In this document: positions 44,764-47,200 of the stretch, one piece after another
How the letters are laid out: each line of letters begins with the position of its first letter
Numbering within the stretch: the first letter of the stretch is position 1
NCBI GenBank assembly: GCA_946480125.1
Contig: CAMLIY010000003.1
Span: 1-47,200, forward strand
Length of the DNA stretch: 47,200 nucleotides
DNA from: an uncultured Asticcacaulis sp.
GTDB lineage: Bacteria; Pseudomonadota; Alphaproteobacteria; Caulobacterales; Caulobacteraceae
Direction of reading: 5' to 3'
Made by a program: the position numbers and the translations under genes
Notes under the pieces: model-generated
Told to the model about the DNA's origin: nothing
What the model saw: only the letters and a program-made list of their open reading frames with translations
The model's database searches: none

Positions 44764-44782
44764 AGCGGGCGTTCTACCCGCT
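44764..44782. promoter_or_regulatory. 19-bp dyad before the DUF6499/DUF2285 genes
   Basis: AGCGGG and CCCGCT are perfect 6-bp arms around a 7-base centre (CGTTCTA), 14 bases upstream of ATG 44750. Its size is that of a lux- or tra-type box for a LuxR regulator, but the sequence has no CTG-N10-CAG core. It could instead be an RNA hairpin near the ribosome site. Confidence 0.35.
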
Positions 44783-44874
44783 GTACTGAGGCTGCAAGTC
44801 GTTCAGGGAAGCCCCTTATTCAGCACCTCTAAGGCGCTCACAGCTACCTATGCTTTGGCCGCAAACGCGGACAA

Positions 44875-45129
44875 TTACTCAGGCTTGGCCGCCGAACCAT
44901 TCGTTTGGTCCGGTACATCCAAGGTCGCCTTGCTGTTCTCGCGATCGAGATACAACGTTAGGCACTTGACGAGAATATCGTCGAGGTCATTGGCCAGGTC
45001 CTGAATGCCTTCACGGCGCAGGTCCTCGCGCAACAGGCTCATGGCATCGATGGTCCGAGAGAGGCTGGCATCGAGGCTGTGGCCATTTCCCGTGGGTGAT
45101 GCCATATCCCCGGTTCGCCTACGCGACAT
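44875..45129 (-). CDS. Small hypothetical protein downstream of luxI
   Basis: An 84-residue protein with a helical middle (LDASLSRTIDAMSLLREDLR, then EGIQDLANDLDDILVKCLTLYL) and a polar, probably disordered tail. I do not recognise it. Its ATG overlaps the luxI stop by eleven bases; ATG 45105 is an alternative. Small helical proteins coupled to luxI genes in conjugative elements include anti-activators such as TraM and QseM, but I see no sequence likeness that would prove this. Confidence 0.55.
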   Translation of the reverse strand: MSRRRTGDMASPTGNGHSLDASLSRTIDAMSLLREDLRREGIQDLANDLDDILVKCLTLYLDRENSKATLDVPDQTNGSAAKPE

Positions 45130-45754
45130 GCGCACGTCGCTCGGCGGCGTGGCTGAAAAGAACCGACGAAAGGCCGGTGGCTCTTTTGACGCGCTGCCAT
45201 TGCGCTTTCGATACCGAGATGGAAGCGGCCTGAATTTTGTTGTGGCCACCGACCCGTTGAACTGGCCCCAGCCGATCAAGCATAACGCCTGATCTCTCGA
45301 ACACCGACCGGAGGATCATCGTTGGCATCAACCCAATAATTCGGTCGATATCCCTGGCCATTCCGAACTCAATATTGGCAGCCACGAGCGCATAGCATAT
45401 GGCCTGGCGCTTCTCGGCCGGCAGACGATGATCAATACAGAAACGTGTGCTCTCCCACACGTTATCATCAGAACGGAAAATTGTGGCGTCATCGACCAAG
45501 TGGGAAAAATGATCGGCCAGCATACAGCCATAACGCACGGGTGTAAGCCGACTTACACCCAACACATGCCGACCATCATCTGAGTAAACGAGGTAGACGG
45601 CGGCGATATGGTCATAAGCATCGAACTCAAGTCCATCTATCGATTTGACTTGATAATTTTGTCGATCAATAAACTCACGGTGCCTAAGCTGGTGCTGACC
45701 AATAAACAGATCGTGGTTATAGGAGATGTCTTTGTAGCTGACGACTCTAATCAT
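45119..45754 (-). CDS. traI: LuxI-family acyl-homoserine lactone synthase
   Basis: A 211-residue AHL synthase, the usual length. It joins an acyl chain from acyl-ACP to S-adenosylmethionine. Canonical LuxI residues are present at canonical positions: Arg24, Phe28, Asp45, Asp48, Arg69 (SRLTP), Glu101 and Arg104 (WESTRF). The otherwise near-invariant Trp34 is Tyr here. The acyl chain cannot be predicted. It lies 73 bases after luxR on the same strand and is followed by overlapping genes. GGAG stands seven bases before ATG 45754, within a hairpin (separate entry). The symbol reflects likeness to conjugation-linked synthases and is tentative. Confidence 0.92.
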   Translation of the reverse strand: MIRVVSYKDISYNHDLFIGQHQLRHREFIDRQNYQVKSIDGLEFDAYDHIAAVYLVYSDDGRHVLGVSRLTPVRYGCMLADHFSHLVDDATIFRSDDNVWESTRFCIDHRLPAEKRQAICYALVAANIEFGMARDIDRIIGLMPTMILRSVFERSGVMLDRLGPVQRVGGHNKIQAASISVSKAQWQRVKRATGLSSVLFSHAAERRAHVA

Positions 45755-45785
45755 CTGATTACTCCGTTATGCGGTGTAACCAGAT
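45753..45785 (-). promoter_or_regulatory. Inverted repeat over the luxI ribosome site and start
   Basis: On the minus strand ATCTGGTTAC pairs with GTAATCAGAT at nine of ten positions around a 13-base loop. The second arm runs into the ATG of luxI, and GGAG lies at the loop-stem border. In RNA the hairpin would cover the start codon and could lower translation; as DNA it might be an operator. It is not a standard lux box. Confidence 0.5.
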
Positions 45786-45827
45786 GAACAGAGAAATTAA
45801 CCAAATAAAATCCAGCATTCGCGTGGC

Positions 45828-46553
45828 TTAAAGGTCAATCAGCCCCATTTTTTGAGCGGACATGACGGCTGCGGTGCGATTCCGGACCTTCAGTTTGCGA
45901 AAGATACTGCGGAGATGCGAATCGATTGTGCTGGGTTTGATGCCCAACATCTGGGCAATTTGGGCATCGGTGAGGCTCATGACGATACCTTCAAGCACCT
46001 GACGCTCTCTGTCTGAAAGGATGGCGGACTTTGGTACGGTCCGCTCAGGTGCGACCATGGCGCGGAAAACGTCAAAGAACTGATTGCAATAGGCGACGAT
46101 CAGGTCGAGCGGTGGCAAATCTTTGACGACCGGCGCGGACGTGGCCAGCGCTATCCCCGCCACCTGTGACATCGGCCCCTTGAACGGGATACCCACGCCA
46201 TTATGTAGACCGGCTTTCTGGGCGTCCCGTAGAAATCGTCGCTGTCGTGCCGTAAGGGGCAAAATCCGATCCAGTTCGCTCCAATAGAAAGGCCTGAACG
46301 TGCTTGTCGCGCACCGCGCAACTGGGTCGATGCGTCGGCAATCATTCGCTTCGTAATACTGCCGCCAGGCACTTGGATAGGTATTGATGCGGCCGAATCC
46401 CCAATGAACACTTGAGATGTCGTAGGCAGCAATGACTGAGAAGTTGATGAGATCGAAGCCTAAGCCGCGCATAGCTTCGATAAAGGTTTCAAAGAGCGCA
46501 TCCACTGACTTTGCGCGTCTGGACGCTGTAATGAAGTTTACAAATGCAGGCAT
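45828..46553 (-). CDS. traR: LuxR-family AHL-responsive regulator
   Basis: A 241-residue quorum-sensing regulator. Residues about 15-165 are an autoinducer-binding domain with the diagnostic residues Trp63, Tyr67, Asp76-Pro77, Trp91 and Gly119 (matching W57, Y61, D70, P71, W85, G113 of TraR). Residues about 176-240 are a GerE-type HTH: LSDRERQVLEGIVMSLTDAQ, then LGIKPSTIDSHLRSIFRKLK. All ligand-contact residues are kept, so it should bind an AHL, presumably the product of the adjacent synthase. AGAGG is five bases before ATG 46553. The symbol is tentative. Confidence 0.92.
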   Translation of the reverse strand: MPAFVNFITASRRAKSVDALFETFIEAMRGLGFDLINFSVIAAYDISSVHWGFGRINTYPSAWRQYYEANDCRRIDPVARCATSTFRPFYWSELDRILPLTARQRRFLRDAQKAGLHNGVGIPFKGPMSQVAGIALATSAPVVKDLPPLDLIVAYCNQFFDVFRAMVAPERTVPKSAILSDRERQVLEGIVMSLTDAQIAQMLGIKPSTIDSHLRSIFRKLKVRNRTAAVMSAQKMGLIDL

Positions 46554-46579
46554 AATTACCTCTCAATTGATGTTTTATC

Positions 46580-46601
46580 TCCACGCAACTCTATGCGTGG
46601 A
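46580..46601. promoter_or_regulatory. 22-bp palindrome upstream of luxR
   Basis: TCCACGCA and TGCGTGGA are perfect 8-bp arms around ACTCTA. It lies 27 bases before the luxR start. The size and two-fold symmetry suit a LuxR-type dimer site, so it may give autoregulation. It lacks the CTG...CAG core of classic lux boxes, so another repressor is possible. Confidence 0.5.
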
Positions 46602-46684
46602 TGGTATATTTACACCACACTCAACCGGAGAATATATTTCAAATTACTTACACTTTGAATTGATTTAACTCTGTTATGATTTTG

Positions 46685-47197
46685 TCACACTTGGTCTCCT
46701 CGGGCTTCACATCCGCCACGATAGTGAACATCTGTGATCGCTTCACGCATCCGTATGACAGCATGGTCTCGCTCAGCCTCAATGACGCCGCCAATCTCAT
46801 AGGCATAGCGTTTCACGTCACCGCCTTCCTCGATAAAAGACGTCAGCATCTTATGGATATAGTCTATCAAATACTCGTAATCATGCGATGGCATCGGCAT
46901 TTCGAAATATGACATCATCATTTCGTTGATCTGAGCCAGCGTCAATTGTCCCGACTTGAACTGTGCAAGCGGTACAGACAGTTCCTCGCCAAGGGCCCTG
47001 TCGCACATACCTGGCTGAGGCAACATCTGAAGAACGCTACGCGGAATGCCGCACCAGGCCAGTGCGGCTTTAGCGCGCTGCAGTCGCGCACTTGCAAATA
47101 AGCGCGCCCGGTAGTGAGGCCTGCAGGCCGTCAGGGCCATCGCATACAAAAGCGCGGCGCCGTCGTTCATTGAAGACACCAAGTCAGTCCTTTTCAT
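46685..47197 (-). CDS. Hypothetical protein before luxR, possibly cut by the window edge
   Basis: At least 170 residues, cytoplasmic and helical, starting at ATG 47197, three bases from the window end, so the true start may be outside. Parts seen: AALLYAMALTACRPHYRARL, ASARLQRAKAALAWCGIP, then IDYIHKMLTSFIEEGG and an acidic C-terminus. I do not recognise the family. It has the same orientation as luxR, 131 bases upstream, and may belong to the same element. Confidence 0.6.
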   Translation of the reverse strand: MKRTDLVSSMNDGAALLYAMALTACRPHYRARLFASARLQRAKAALAWCGIPRSVLQMLPQPGMCDRALGEELSVPLAQFKSGQLTLAQINEMMMSYFEMPMPSHDYEYLIDYIHKMLTSFIEEGGDVKRYAYEIGGVIEAERDHAVIRMREAITDVHYRGGCEARGDQV

Positions 47198-47200
47198 TCC

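Noticed and set aside
45755..45827. Classic lux box (CTG-N10-CAG) between luxR and luxI
   Set aside because: I searched both strands and found no such spacing; only the inverted repeat reported above is present.

Overview
The window reads as an accessory metal-resistance island of a Gram-negative alphaproteobacterium. Evidence: an AHL quorum-sensing pair (LuxR/LuxI), DUF2274/TrbI/TrbG conjugation genes and DUF6499/DUF2285 genes of the kind carried by alphaproteobacterial integrative and conjugative elements (ICEs), an XRE regulator of a common alphaproteobacterial type, and outer-membrane parts for three tripartite or copper systems. A Caulobacterales or Sphingomonadales host is plausible but cannot be fixed from this sequence. 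No rRNA, complete tRNA, CRISPR array, intact transposase or integrase was seen.

Layout. (1) 1-1240: gene-poor left end with a small excisionase-like HTH gene. (2) 1240-4916, minus strand: tellurite/stress operon telA, terD, an unknown coiled-coil gene and a TerF/TerY-like vWA gene; two of these proteins carry acidic/His-rich segments. (3) 5217-8026, plus strand: cytochrome c-FTR1 iron permease fusion and a HAD phosphatase. (4) 8032-11732: zip and cadA P-type ATPase, divergent from a CadR/PbrR-type MerR regulator with a MerR-type promoter between them. (5) 11747-21624, minus strand: czcC-czcB-czcA-DUF190-czcD-lipoprotein, a CzcO-like flavoprotein, and two small secreted proteins sharing a DGGW/Cys/Cys/HHHHF motif. 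(6) 21877-24521: wreckage of a conjugation and chromosomal segment (trxB fragment, DUF2274, trbI, N-terminally truncated trbG). (7) 24915-42017, plus strand: XRE regulator, then a large copper island: cusCBA-cusF, csoR, copper P-type ATPase, copL, copA (multicopper oxidase), copB, copC, copD, an acyltransferase and a DUF305 protein. (8) 42029-42205: decayed copy of the copL promoter and start. (9) 42210-47197, minus strand: a quorum-sensing block: unknown gene, luxR, luxI, a small gene, a DUF6499 gene overlapping a DUF2285 gene out of frame, and an ABC exporter.

How it works together. Zn/Cd/Co/Pb would be removed from the cytoplasm by CadA and CzcD and from the periplasm by CzcCBA. Copper would be pumped to the periplasm by the P-type ATPase, oxidised or sequestered by CopA and CopC, and exported by CusCBA with CusF-type chaperones. 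CsoR boxes stand before csoR/copA-ATPase and before copL, so one repressor probably controls both. Block 9 resembles the quorum-sensing circuit that activates excision of ICEMlSymR7A-type elements, where a frameshifted DUF6499-DUF2285 fusion (FseA) turns on an excisionase gene. With the excisionase-like gene at the left end and the trb remnants in the middle, the island may be a present or former ICE.
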